DNA of 64,000 nt. Source: Mameliella sp. CS4 (lineage in GTDB: Bacteria; Pseudomonadota; Alphaproteobacteria; Rhodobacterales; Rhodobacteraceae). Where the stretch lies: positions 44,110 to 108,109 of the forward strand of contig NZ_JAHXRQ010000018.1 in NCBI RefSeq assembly GCF_019392335.1, in the 5' to 3' direction. A model generated the notes under the pieces. It worked only from the letters and a program-made list of their open reading frames with translations, did no database searches and was not told where the DNA came from. Below, piece after piece: positions 53,471 through 61,979 of the stretch. The number at the start of each line of letters is the position of its first letter. Within the stretch, counting starts at the first letter, position 1. A program made the translations under genes and the position numbers.

Positions 53471-54067
53471 TTAACCCAGCAGGATTGTGCCGTCTTCGAC
53501 CCAAGAGGCCGGGGGGATCGGAAGGTTACGCGGTGCCGGTCCTTTGCGGATTCGGCCCGCCATGTCGTAGTGCGATCCGTGGCAGGGGCAGAACCAACCG
53601 CCGAATTCACCGGCGTTGCCCAGAGGCACACAGCCGAGGTGGGTGCAGACGCCCATCTGGACGACCCAGGATTCTGCCGCTTCGCCTTCGGGCGAAGGCA
53701 TGGTCCGGTTGGCGTCGGTGGCCGGGGCGCCCGCATCGATGTTCTCGTTGTTGGCCAGCGGATCGACAAGCGCCGGGGCCGAGCCGTCGGCGATCGCGGC
53801 GTCCTGGGCCTTGGCCTCGGCGATCTCCTCCTCGGTCCGGTGACGGATGAAGACCGGCTTGCCCAGCCACTTGACCGTAAGCTGCGTGCCGGGCGCGACG
53901 CCCGAGACGTCAACCCGGATCGTGGACAGGGCACGCACGTCCGCCGAGGGGTTCATCTGGTTGACCATCGGCCAGACGGCAGCGCCGGTCGTAACGACCC
54001 CGGCGCCGGCGGCGGCGTAGTAGAGGAAATCCCTTCGGGTGCCTTCGTGGTCTTCTGCGTGGGACAC
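53471..54067 (-). CDS. petA: Rieske iron-sulfur protein of the bc1 complex
   Basis: The product has 198 residues with an uncleaved twin-arginine anchor (GTRRDFLYYAAAGAGVV). [2Fe-2S] ligands are in CTHLGC and CPCHGSHYD. First gene of petABC; upstream lies a 225-bp divergent region shared with the lpxQ-like gene. A stem with TCCGGAG/CTCCGGA at about 54120-54143 lies in that leader. Confidence 0.96.
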   Translation of the reverse strand: MSHAEDHEGTRRDFLYYAAAGAGVVTTGAAVWPMVNQMNPSADVRALSTIRVDVSGVAPGTQLTVKWLGKPVFIRHRTEEEIAEAKAQDAAIADGSAPALVDPLANNENIDAGAPATDANRTMPSPEGEAAESWVVQMGVCTHLGCVPLGNAGEFGGWFCPCHGSHYDMAGRIRKGPAPRNLPIPPASWVEDGTILLG

Positions 54068-54292
54068 GAGGTTCGCTCCATTGCTGTAGGGGCCGTCGGC
54101 CCGCGGTAAAACCCATGGTTTCCGGAGCCTCGAAAGACTCCGGACCCCGCTCAGGGTCGGTATCTAGCCGGGAGGCCGTGAGGGGTAAAGGATGCAAAAG
54201 GCTCACACTCCATGCTCGCGCGAATCTGTCGCGGTTGAAACCACCCTTGTGCAGTGATTATCTCGCCCGCGAGCAAAGTTAGGGGCAGCACG

Positions 54293-54946
54293 ATGCGGCG
54301 ACTGATTCTTTCCCTCGGCATTCTGATCGGTCTGGCGGCCCCGGCGGCGGCAGAGATGGAACTGTCGATCTACACCGGCTGGCAGACCCTGCCTCACAGC
54401 CGCATCTCAGGGGACCTGCCCAACGGGGGCGGCAGCTATGACCAGCTTGTCGGCTGGGAAGGCAAACCCTTTGTGATGCCTCCTTATTATGGCGCCCGGG
54501 CAACCTGGTGGCGGAGCGAGTCGCTGGGCTTTGGCCTGGAATATACCCATACGAAGGCCTATGCCGACGACGGTACTCTCAAGGCGCTCGGCTTTTCCCA
54601 GCTGGAGTTCACGGACGGGCACAACGTGCTGACCGCAAACGTGATGCGGCGCTGGAAGAACCAGTGGGGCCAGTTCACGCCCTATGTCGGGGGCGGTCTG
54701 GGTATCGCCTTTCCGCATGTTGACGCGGATCACGCCAGCGGATCGCGGACCTACGGTTTTCAGGTGACGGGCCCGGCGATGCGCCTGACGGCTGGCACCA
54801 GCTACCAGATCAACGACCGATTCTCTGTCTTTGGCGAGTACCAGTTCACCTACTCTGTGAACGAGGGCACCTTCGACAAGGGTGGCACCTTCAAGACCGA
54901 CATCAAGACCAATGCCCTGAACGTCGGGCTTTCGATGCACTTCTAA
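54293..54946 (+). CDS. Outer-membrane beta-barrel, LpxQ-like lipid A oxidase
   Basis: The product has 217 residues with a signal peptide (RLILSLGILIGLAAPAAA). Alternating amphipathic strands and the C-terminal aromatic ending NVGLSMHF mark a small outer-membrane barrel. Motifs such as YTGWQTLPHSRISG, WEGKPFVMPPYYG and TWWRSESLGFGLEYTH match rhizobial LpxQ, which oxidises proximal glucosamine of lipid A to aminogluconate. Terminator 40 bases after the stop. Confidence 0.8.
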   Translation: MRRLILSLGILIGLAAPAAAEMELSIYTGWQTLPHSRISGDLPNGGGSYDQLVGWEGKPFVMPPYYGARATWWRSESLGFGLEYTHTKAYADDGTLKALGFSQLEFTDGHNVLTANVMRRWKNQWGQFTPYVGGGLGIAFPHVDADHASGSRTYGFQVTGPAMRLTAGTSYQINDRFSVFGEYQFTYSVNEGTFDKGGTFKTDIKTNALNVGLSMHF

Positions 54947-54987
54947 GTCAGGTGCCGGGACACGGGCCCGGCCTTTGGGTATACGCA

Positions 54988-55014
54988 AGGGCGGACCGGG
55001 GTCCGCCCTTTTTT
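54988..55014. terminator. Intrinsic terminator after LpxQ-like gene
   Basis: AGGGCGGACC and GGTCCGCCCT form a 10-bp stem over two bases, followed by six or seven T residues. Confidence 0.92.
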
Positions 55015-55019
55015 CATGA

Positions 55020-55625
55020 TCAGCCGCTGGGCGTGGTGGCGATCATCGCCGGCCGCTGGGAAAACTCCGCATACCAGGCGGCCAGCGTATCGCGGCCCGT
55101 CCGCCAGGACCGGGCCTCGTGCCGGAAATCGAGGTAGCCAAGTGCGCAGCCGATCGCGATATGGCCCATGTCCACGCGACCGTGCAGATGGCTCATCCAG
55201 CGGGTGCCAAGCGCGTCCAACGCTCGGGCGATCTTGGCCCATTGGCCCTCGATCCAGTCCATCGACACCTTTTCCGCCGGGCGGAAGCGTTCTTCGTAGA
55301 CGATCAGGACAGCCGCTTCCATGATCGCGTCCCCCGTCGCCTCCAGGGTTAGCGTGTCCCAGACCCGGCTGTCCGGGTAGAGACCCGTCTGTGCCCGGGC
55401 ATCCAGAAACCGGCAGATCACCCGGCTGTCATAAAGCGTGGGACCGTCGGAGCGCATCAGCGCCGGGATCTTTCCCAGCGGGTTGGCCGAGATCAGCGCC
55501 GGGTCGGGCGCAATGGGCGTGGTGGCGATGTCCACCATGTCGACATCGTCCAGCTGCCCGGTTTCGTGAAGCGTGACCAGCACCTTGCGGACAAAGGGCG
55601 AGGCCGGAGATTGAAGAAGCTGCAT
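55020..55625 (-). CDS. Glutathione S-transferase family protein
   Basis: The product has 201 residues. N-terminal thioredoxin fold MQLLQSPASPFVRKVLVTL, then the cis-Pro/glutathione site NPLGKIPALMRSDG and YDSRVICRFLD. The C-terminal half is helical, with VDMGHIAIGCALGYLDFR. Ser in SPFVRK is the likely catalytic residue. Terminator at 54988 lies at its 3' side. Upstream in-frame Met rejected because the family starts with the strand MQLL. Confidence 0.88.
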   Translation of the reverse strand: MQLLQSPASPFVRKVLVTLHETGQLDDVDMVDIATTPIAPDPALISANPLGKIPALMRSDGPTLYDSRVICRFLDARAQTGLYPDSRVWDTLTLEATGDAIMEAAVLIVYEERFRPAEKVSMDWIEGQWAKIARALDALGTRWMSHLHGRVDMGHIAIGCALGYLDFRHEARSWRTGRDTLAAWYAEFSQRPAMIATTPSG

Positions 55626-55685
55626 GCGGGACTCCGGATGTGATTGATCGTGTCGCGCACACCAAAGCATTTGCCGGTGCACGTG

Positions 55686-56609
55686 TCACGCCTTGGGGTG
55701 TGTTGCCTCGTAGACCTTCATCAGGTGCACCTCGTCGACGGCGGTATAGGCCTGGGTCGTCGACAAAGAGGCATGGCCGAGCAGTTCCTGGATCGCGCGC
55801 AGGTCGCCGCCAGCGGCGAGCAGGTGCGTGGCAAAGCTGTGGCGCATCGCGTGGGGTGTCGCGCTGGCGGGCAACCCCAGTTGCATCCGTGCCTTTTCAG
55901 TGACCTTGGTGACGATGCGCGGGTTCAGCGGGCCGCCCCGGGCGCCACGGAATAACGCTTGATCGGGTTCGACGGGGTAGGGGCACAGCGCCAGGTAGGT
56001 TTCGACCGCCTTGACCGCCACGGGCAGCACCGGAACCAGCCGCTCCTTGCCGCCTTTGCCGAGGATTCGCAGTGTGCTGCCCAGGGGCAGGTCGCGCCCC
56101 TTCAGCCCCAGCGCCTCGGAAATCCGCAGGCCGCAACCGTAGAGCAGCGTCACCACGGCGGCATCGCGCGCGCCCTGCCAGCTGTCGGTGCTTTGCATCT
56201 CGACCGTGTCGATCATGGCACGCGCGGCGTCCTCGGTCAGGGGACGGGGCAGTTTCTTCTGGAACTTGGGGGCACGTGCCGACAGCACGGCGGTGGCTTC
56301 GAACCCTTCGCGGCGGGCCAGCCAGCGGTAAAAGCTTTTGACCGCCGACAATTTGCGCGCGACCGACCGTGCGCCAACCTCGCGCCGCCGCAGATGCGCC
56401 ATCCAGGACCGCATGTCGGTGGTGGTGACAGCGGACAAGGGCGCCAAGCCCTGCGGTTCCGCGTGATGGGCGGTCAGGAAGGCGATGAAATCCAGCACAT
56501 CCGCGCGGTAGGCGTTCAGGGTGTTTTCCGCCGCGCCGTCCAGTGCCTTGCGCGCCTCCAGCCAGTTGGCCAGGGCGTCACGCGCGGCGGGTGAGATTTC
56601 GAGGCTCAT
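55686..56609 (-). CDS. xerC: Tyrosine recombinase XerC
   Basis: The 307-residue recombinase resolves chromosome dimers at dif with XerD. Catalytic residues: Arg in YGCGLRISEAL, Lys in LGKGGKERLVP, His-x-x-Arg in HAMRHSFATHL, His in LGHASLSTTQ and Tyr in AYTAVD. The N-terminal SAM-like core-binding domain precedes these. ATG at 56609 is 8 bases after the DUF484 stop, the usual xerC-DUF484 pairing of proteobacteria. Confidence 0.94.
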   Translation of the reverse strand: MSLEISPAARDALANWLEARKALDGAAENTLNAYRADVLDFIAFLTAHHAEPQGLAPLSAVTTTDMRSWMAHLRRREVGARSVARKLSAVKSFYRWLARREGFEATAVLSARAPKFQKKLPRPLTEDAARAMIDTVEMQSTDSWQGARDAAVVTLLYGCGLRISEALGLKGRDLPLGSTLRILGKGGKERLVPVLPVAVKAVETYLALCPYPVEPDQALFRGARGGPLNPRIVTKVTEKARMQLGLPASATPHAMRHSFATHLLAAGGDLRAIQELLGHASLSTTQAYTAVDEVHLMKVYEATHPKA

Positions 56610-56617
56610 GGCCGGCC

Positions 56618-57325
56618 TCAGGCCAGCCATCTCCGCATCGCGCGCTCGAATACGCCGCCGAAGAAGGCGAGCAGGTCGGTGCCCTGTTGCGGCGTGAACT
56701 GGTGCGGGTCCTCGGAGCCCATGACCAGCAGGCCGGGCAGACGCCCCGGGCCAAAGTCGAGCCGCAGGCAAGCCTCGGAGCGGATCCATTCGGCGCGCTC
56801 GCCAAAAATCGCCTCGTTGCCGCGCTGGATCTGGCGCAGGACCACCTGGCGCAACGGCGCCTCGCGGCCTTCGCCGACATAGGTCTCCACGAATCCCGGT
56901 TCCGCCACTGAAAGCACGTCGCCCAGGCGGCGGACCACCGGGTCGTCCTCCTCCTGCGCGGTTTCCAGGACAAGGCGGATGTGATCAACACGCAGGATCT
57001 GGGCCACTTCGCCGCCGAGATCGTGCAGGAAGGGTTCAAACTCCACCGGGTCCAGCATCCGCAGGACGGCGCGGTGAATCTGGTTGGTGCCGGCGAGGTT
57101 TTCATAGGCCGCGGCGATCACGCTGCGATGGGTATCTTCGAGCCGGTCAAGCCGCGCCTCGAGCCGTTCCATCGCGATGCCGCGCAGGTCGATGATATTG
57201 CCGCCCATCGCACGTTCGTTCGCGGCGATCAGGGCCTGCATCAGGTCCTTGTCGTCGAGGATGATGTCGGGACGCGAGATGATCGAATCGCGGATGGATT
57301 CCTCGATACGCTGGGTGCTGCTCAT
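56618..57325 (-). CDS. DUF484 (GAF-like) protein
   Basis: The product has 235 residues: MSSTQRIEESIRDSIISR then a coiled helix (RLEARLDRLEDTHRS). The C-terminal GAF-like domain has LLVMGSEDPHQFTPQQGTDLLAFF, the DUF484 signature. DUF484 genes regularly precede xerC, as here. Function unknown. Confidence 0.88.
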   Translation of the reverse strand: MSSTQRIEESIRDSIISRPDIILDDKDLMQALIAANERAMGGNIIDLRGIAMERLEARLDRLEDTHRSVIAAAYENLAGTNQIHRAVLRMLDPVEFEPFLHDLGGEVAQILRVDHIRLVLETAQEEDDPVVRRLGDVLSVAEPGFVETYVGEGREAPLRQVVLRQIQRGNEAIFGERAEWIRSEACLRLDFGPGRLPGLLVMGSEDPHQFTPQQGTDLLAFFGGVFERAMRRWLA

Positions 57326-57510
57326 GGGCCTATTGTCCTGCTCGTGCTGCGCTTGGGCGCTTGTTTTTTTGCGCGATTGCCACTGTTTCGCCCGCCGCGC
57401 CCTTTGCTGTCAAGGCAATCCGCCCCGCGCAAAACCTGTCTTTGCGTGATTGCGCGGGTTTGGACACGCTTGCGATCCGTGCCACACTCGGACGACAAGG
57501 AGGAGCGCCC

Positions 57511-57828
57511 ATGCCCAAGATTTCCGTGACCTCTGACGCCCAGACCGTCATCACCACCTTCGAGACCAGCCCGGGCCAGTGCCAGGACCTGCTGGACGCG
57601 CTGCAGGCCGCCTATGCCGAGTTCATCTCGAAACAGAAGGGGTTCATCGCGGCGGGCCTGCACGTCAACGACGCCCAGACCCGGATTGCCAACTACTCGC
57701 AGTGGGAAAGCCGGGACGACTTTCTGGCCATGCTGCGGTCATCCGAGATGCGCGCGCGCAACAAGGAACTGAACGCGCTTTGCCGGAGTTTCGAGCCGGT
57801 GCTTTACGAGGTGGCCGCCACTTATTGA
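57511..57828 (+). CDS. ABM-type (antibiotic biosynthesis monooxygenase) small protein
   Basis: The product has 105 residues. VITTFETSPGQCQDLLDAL and GFIAAGLHVNDAQTRIANYSQW followed by ESRDDFLAML are the ABM dimeric alpha-beta barrel pattern. Members are quinol monooxygenases, haem-degrading enzymes or unknown. AGGAG before the ATG. Confidence 0.85.
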   Translation: MPKISVTSDAQTVITTFETSPGQCQDLLDALQAAYAEFISKQKGFIAAGLHVNDAQTRIANYSQWESRDDFLAMLRSSEMRARNKELNALCRSFEPVLYEVAATY

Positions 57829-57835
57829 TCGGCGA

Positions 57836-58525
57836 TCAGGCGGCGATGGCCTCGTCGAGACAGGCCGCGGTAAAGCGATAGCCGGACCCGCGGACCGTTT
57901 CGATGTCCACCGCGCCGTCCGAGGCCTCGAGGCAGGCGCGCAGGTTGCAGACGTAGACGTCGAAAACCCGCGGGTCCGGTTCATCCTCGAGGCCATAGAT
58001 ATGGCCCAGCAGTGCCGCGCGGCTGACCAGCCGGCGCGGTCTAAGCGCGATATATTCCAGCAATTCATAGAGTTTCGGGCTCAGCTTGACGGGGCACTCC
58101 TGCAGATAGGCCTTGCGGCGCAACAGGTCGACGGCCAGCGGGCCATAGCTCAGCCTCGGTTGCGCCAGTCCATGTGCCCGGCGCGCGATGGCAGAGAGGA
58201 TCATGACGGTCTCCTCGGGCGGGGCGGATGCGTCCAGGACGGTATCGGCCCCGGCCTCCAGCCAGCGCACGATCTGCGCGTGAGAGGCGCCTCGCGCCAT
58301 CAGCGCGATGGGCAGGTCCGGGTGGCTCCGCCGAAGGTGAGGCAGGGACAGCCCGGTGAGGGCCAATTCCTCGGCGTCGAGGATCAGCAGGTCTGCCTCT
58401 GTCATCCGCAGGTAGTGTGGAATGTCTTCGGGCCGGTCCGTCCGGGTCAGCAACACCCCGGTGTTGGTCAATTCCTTGGCAAGCGCAATGAGGGACCAAC
58501 TGGTTTCGGCGATCAGGTAACGCAC
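57836..58525 (-). CDS. CtrA-like winged-helix response regulator with altered receiver
   Basis: The product has 229 residues. The receiver starts VRYLIAETS, where the usual acidic pair is Glu-Thr, but phospho-acceptor Asp is kept at D50 in DLLILDAEE. The C-terminal winged helix resembles CtrA: LSPKLYELLEYIALRPRRLV, then HIYGLEDEPD, FDVYVCNLRACLE and ETVRGSGYRF. The GTG start has AAGGAG at 8 bases; the frame is open further upstream without support. Divergent from the universal stress gene. No histidine kinase next to it. Confidence 0.8.
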   Translation of the reverse strand: MRYLIAETSWSLIALAKELTNTGVLLTRTDRPEDIPHYLRMTEADLLILDAEELALTGLSLPHLRRSHPDLPIALMARGASHAQIVRWLEAGADTVLDASAPPEETVMILSAIARRAHGLAQPRLSYGPLAVDLLRRKAYLQECPVKLSPKLYELLEYIALRPRRLVSRAALLGHIYGLEDEPDPRVFDVYVCNLRACLEASDGAVDIETVRGSGYRFTAACLDEAIAA

Positions 58526-58780
58526 GTCGCAAACTCCTTGCCATACTGGATTCGCGGGCCGCACTGGGCTCCGCCAACTTTGGCACTTCGGTCCTGCCTG
58601 CCCGTTCTGGGAGCGGCAAAGGACCCTGTCTGCGGCGCGTTCTGACACCGGCTTATGGTTGTATGAGGGGATTGTGGTGGGATTATGACCGAGAGGTGTC
58701 CGCCGCTTGGCACATGACCTGTATCAAGGAAATTGGCGCTCCGGGGCGTCACTCTGGTCCCCAACAGGAGGACAGTCACC

Positions 58781-59194
58781 ATGTACAAGAACATCCTAGT
58801 CCCGATCGCCTTTGACGAGGACAGCGACACGCGGATCGGCGCGGCAACCTCGGTGGCCCGGCGACTTGCGGCAGAGGGGGCGCGGATCACCTTCCTGCAT
58901 GTGCTGGAACAGGTGCCGGGCTATGTCGCCAGCTATCTGCCCGCCGACTATGCCGCGCAGGCGCGCACGGCGGTCGAAGACGAATTGAACGACATGGCCG
59001 CAACCGTGCCGGGAGGCGTCGGGCTGGTGGTGTCGGGGCATTCCGGGCGCACGATCCTGGACTGGGCGTCGGACAACGACACTGATCTGATCGTCATCGC
59101 CTCGCATCGGCCGGGTATGCAGGACCTGCTGCTGGGATCCACTGCGGCCAAGGTTGTGCGCCACGCGCAATGTGCTGTGCACGTGCTGCGTTGA
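58781..59194 (+). CDS. Universal stress protein
   Basis: The product has 137 residues: MYKNILVPIAFDED (ATP-binding start) and the C-terminal loop DLIVIASHRPGMQDLLLGSTAAKVVRHAQC, close to the UspA G-2x-G-9x-G(S/T) ATP motif. AGGAGG before the ATG. A hemerythrin follows after 31 bases. Confidence 0.93.
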   Translation: MYKNILVPIAFDEDSDTRIGAATSVARRLAAEGARITFLHVLEQVPGYVASYLPADYAAQARTAVEDELNDMAATVPGGVGLVVSGHSGRTILDWASDNDTDLIVIASHRPGMQDLLLGSTAAKVVRHAQCAVHVLR

Positions 59195-59225
59195 CTTTGC
59201 CTCGGCCCGCTTCCATCTGCGGGTC

Positions 59226-59777
59226 ATGACAAGCGAGATTGACCTTACCCTCCGCGCCCATCTGCCGGACGCCCTCTATGCCTTGCGCGAAGAGTACCCG
59301 CGCGAGGCATGGGAAGCTCATGACAACTTTGGCGGGCTGGTGGCTTTCTGGCTGGATCGGCACGTGATGTTCCGGCGCCTCTGCGAGGCGCTGCGGCAGG
59401 ATGCCGAGGCCGCCACTGACGGAAGCATGGACCCGCGCCAGATGCAGCAGCGGCTGGTCCGTTATGGCAGCATGCTGCTGCAACAGCTGCACGGGCACCA
59501 CCAGATCGAGGACATGCACTATTTCCCCAAGCTGATCGACCGCGAGGCCTCGCTTGCGCGCGGGTTCGAGATCCTCGACCGGGATCACCACGCGATGGAC
59601 GGTTTGTTGCAGGAATTCAGCGATGCCGCGAACGGCGTCCTTCAGGGCAAGGTCGAGGCCGGGACCTTTCAGTCCCATGTCGCGGGGTTCGAGGCGCTCT
59701 TGCTGCGTCACCTGGACGACGAGGAAGACCTGATCGTGCCGATTCTTCTAAAACATGGTGCGCAGGGGCTGGAATAG
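59226..59777 (+). CDS. Hemerythrin-domain protein
   Basis: The product has 183 residues, all-helical. The di-iron ligand pattern H-x-n-HxxxE-H-x-n-HxxxD is suggested by EAHDNFG, HGHHQIEDMHYF, DRDHHAMDG and LLRHLDDEEDLI. Such proteins bind O2 or NO or act in iron/oxidative stress. Short gap after the universal stress gene suggests an operon. Confidence 0.88.
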   Translation: MTSEIDLTLRAHLPDALYALREEYPREAWEAHDNFGGLVAFWLDRHVMFRRLCEALRQDAEAATDGSMDPRQMQQRLVRYGSMLLQQLHGHHQIEDMHYFPKLIDREASLARGFEILDRDHHAMDGLLQEFSDAANGVLQGKVEAGTFQSHVAGFEALLLRHLDDEEDLIVPILLKHGAQGLE

Positions 59778-59798
59778 CAGGCGCGAGTATTAACCTGA

Positions 59799-60296
59799 CT
59801 ACTTCGCGGGTGCGGCAAGATCCTTGGCAGAGAGCTGATAGGCCTTGCCGAACCCACCGTTTAACAGCGCGTCCGTCACGTGAAAGCGCAGCATGTGGAA
59901 ATCTCCGAAGTCAATGTAGAGCTTCGCCTTGGGCCGTTGCGAGAGGTAATGATCGCGCAGGGCGGCTTGTTCGGGCGCGTCCCGGTCCACCAGTTCGGCG
60001 GTCACATGCAGGGTCAGGCGTGGGTGGGTCAGGGGATCGCCCCTGTCCTCGGGCTCTCCGACCAGTAGGGCGCAGGCGGGGTTTTTCGCCAGTGCGGCGG
60101 TATGGGCCGAAAGAGTCGAGACCAGCGACAGCGGGACGCCATCGGGATCGGTGGTCAGCGCAATCCGGGTGACAGAGGGCGTGCCGGTGTCGGGCCGGGT
60201 GACGGCCAGCGCGGCAAAGCTGGCCTCGTCAATCAGGCGCCGCGCCAGCGCGCGCGCCTCGGCATCCAGCGGGCGGAACGGGTTGGTCTCGGTCAT
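59799..60296 (-). CDS. Pyridoxamine-5'-phosphate-oxidase-fold (HugZ-like) protein
   Basis: The product has 165 residues. The split-barrel FMN fold reads FAALAVTRPDTGTPSVTRIALTTD, then LSLVSTLSAHTAALAKNPACALLVGEP. The C-terminus KLYIDFGDFHMLRF resembles HugZ-type haem-degrading proteins, which have a similar core with a C-terminal His loop. The reaction is not certain. Confidence 0.82.
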   Translation of the reverse strand: MTETNPFRPLDAEARALARRLIDEASFAALAVTRPDTGTPSVTRIALTTDPDGVPLSLVSTLSAHTAALAKNPACALLVGEPEDRGDPLTHPRLTLHVTAELVDRDAPEQAALRDHYLSQRPKAKLYIDFGDFHMLRFHVTDALLNGGFGKAYQLSAKDLAAPAK

Positions 60297-60410
60297 GGCG
60301 GCCCCTCTTTACTGTCTCTTTTTTCGGGTGCGGATTCTTGCACGAGGACGCTTGATGCGGACAATGCCTGAACACATATAAAAATACGAATTTGAAATGG
60401 AGGAACCCCG

Positions 60411-60836
60411 ATGGCGGGCAAGAAACTGACCTGTCTCGACTGTGGCCAGGTAAACCGCGTTCCGGCCGAGAAATTGGGCGCCGGGCCGAAATGCGGCACC
60501 TGTGGGGCCGCCCTGATGCCGAGCAAGGCGGTCGAGGTGGACGCCGCGACCCTGGCCAAGGCCGCCCGCACCGACGAGGTGCCGTTGGTGGTGGATTTCT
60601 GGGCGCCCTGGTGCGGCCCGTGCCGGATGATGGCCCCGGAATTTGGCAAGGCGGCCACGGCGCTGAACGGAGAGGCGCGATTGGTCAAGCTGAACACCGA
60701 GGAGTTCCCGCAGGCCGGGTCCCAGCATGGCATCCGCGGCATCCCGACGATGGTGAGCTTTGCCGGGGGGCGTGAACGCAAACGCCAGTCAGGCGCCATG
60801 CCAGCCGGTCAGATCGTCGGCTGGGTGCGCGGTTAG
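60411..60836 (+). CDS. trxC: Thioredoxin 2 with N-terminal zinc ribbon
   Basis: The product has 141 residues. N-terminal LTCLDCGQVNR and CGTCGAAL form a CxxC...CxxC zinc site. Thioredoxin fold follows with WAPWCGPC active site, VDFWAPW and IRGIPTMV (cis-Pro). TrxC-type proteins are oxidative-stress reductases whose zinc domain modulates redox potential. Divergent from the PPOX-fold gene. Confidence 0.95.
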   Translation: MAGKKLTCLDCGQVNRVPAEKLGAGPKCGTCGAALMPSKAVEVDAATLAKAARTDEVPLVVDFWAPWCGPCRMMAPEFGKAATALNGEARLVKLNTEEFPQAGSQHGIRGIPTMVSFAGGRERKRQSGAMPAGQIVGWVRG

Positions 60837-60849
60837 GGACATGAAAACA

Positions 60850-60873
60850 GGCGCCTTCCAGAGGGGAGGCGCC
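60850..60873. terminator. Hairpin between trxC and next gene
   Basis: GGCGCCTTCC pairs with GG(G)GAGGCGCC in a strong hairpin between two converging genes. The following TTCC is only weakly U-rich. Confidence 0.55.
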
Positions 60874-60899
60874 TTCCATGCGGGCATCTTGCCAAGGGA

Positions 60900-61418
60900 T
60901 CAGAATGGATCCTTTGATCCGACGATCGTGTCCCAACATTCAAACAGCGCGTCGATGGCGCGCGACGACCCGCTGAGCGAGAAGGTCGCCTGGCGCTTTT
61001 GTTGATCATTGTAGACAACAACAGAGTTGCCGCGCTTGAGCTGGACCAGGAACTTGGCCGCTTTGTCGGCGTCGGTCATGCTGAGCGCGATGCCCGTGCC
61101 CTCTCCGCTGCCGTCCATGTTCCAGCGGTTCCGGTCGACATCGACGATAAAGCTGACGGGGCGCGCCTCGAGGTTCCAGCGCGGGTCGAAGATGAACAGG
61201 GCGAAAGCCTCGTTCTGGTAGGCGACCAGGTTGAATTTCTGCGTGCTGCCGTTCTCGACCCCGGCGGTGCACCAGTAGCTGCCGCTGCTCTGGCTGTACG
61301 TCACGTCGACCTGCCATTGCCGATGCTGCATCAGGGTGCGCGTGTCGTAATCCTGCGCCGCGACGGCGGCGGGCAGGACGGGCAGGAGAAAGGCGAAAAT
61401 CATTCCGAAGCGTGTCAT
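60900..61418 (-). CDS. Exported conserved-hypothetical protein
   Basis: The product has 172 residues with a signal peptide (MTRFGMIFAFLLPVLPAAVAAQ). The mature part is beta-rich and ends FSLSGSSRAIDALFECWDTI, recalling the C-terminus of invasion-associated-locus-B-like proteins. Two cysteines (WCTAG and ECWDT) could form a disulphide. Periplasmic; function unknown. Confidence 0.65.
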   Translation of the reverse strand: MTRFGMIFAFLLPVLPAAVAAQDYDTRTLMQHRQWQVDVTYSQSSGSYWCTAGVENGSTQKFNLVAYQNEAFALFIFDPRWNLEARPVSFIVDVDRNRWNMDGSGEGTGIALSMTDADKAAKFLVQLKRGNSVVVYNDQQKRQATFSLSGSSRAIDALFECWDTIVGSKDPF

Positions 61419-61669
61419 GAAAAATCCCTGTCTTATACGATATACCGCATCATAGCGCGGTTTTCCCGTGACCGGAATGTTCCCGGCCTGTTGTTGCTGT
61501 GCTGCCGATTGTATCTTGGGGCGGCCCTCGCCCGCGCAGCGGCGGTGATCTTGATTGAATATCGTCTCGTCTTGGCGTCGTCAGGTCGGGAAATCCGCAA
61601 GGTCGCCCCGGTGAAATCCCGCTGCGCGTCTCCTATCTGGATAGGAACAGCCAGCAGAGGAGAGCGCCC

Positions 61670-61918
61670 ATGAAATGCCCGATCGACGGAAACGAGCTGA
61701 TCATCACGGACCGCGCCGGGGTCGAGATCGACTATTGCCCCAAGTGCCGGGGTGTCTGGCTGGACCGTGGAGAGCTGGACAAGATCATTGACCGGAGCGC
61801 CGAACAGATTGCCCCGCAGCCGGCGCGCCGGGCCGAGCCGTCACGCCACGAAGATGCCGGAGGCTATCGCAAGAAGAAGCGCCGCGGCTTTCTGGACGAC
61901 CTGTTCGATTTCGACTGA
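61670..61918 (+). CDS. zf-TFIIB zinc-ribbon small protein
   Basis: The product has 82 residues. MKCPIDGNEL and IDYCPKCRGVWLDRGEL give the CxxC...CxxC of zf-TFIIB, with the typical WLDRGEL. The basic tail RKKKRRGFLDDLFDFD is common in the family. AGAGGAG precedes the ATG. Probably binds zinc and perhaps nucleic acid. Confidence 0.9.
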   Translation: MKCPIDGNELIITDRAGVEIDYCPKCRGVWLDRGELDKIIDRSAEQIAPQPARRAEPSRHEDAGGYRKKKRRGFLDDLFDFD

Positions 61919-61979
61919 CGGGCCACTGGGCGGGCGTTAGGCTCTTGACTGGTTCCAATGGTTGCCTTGGGAGGAGTTC

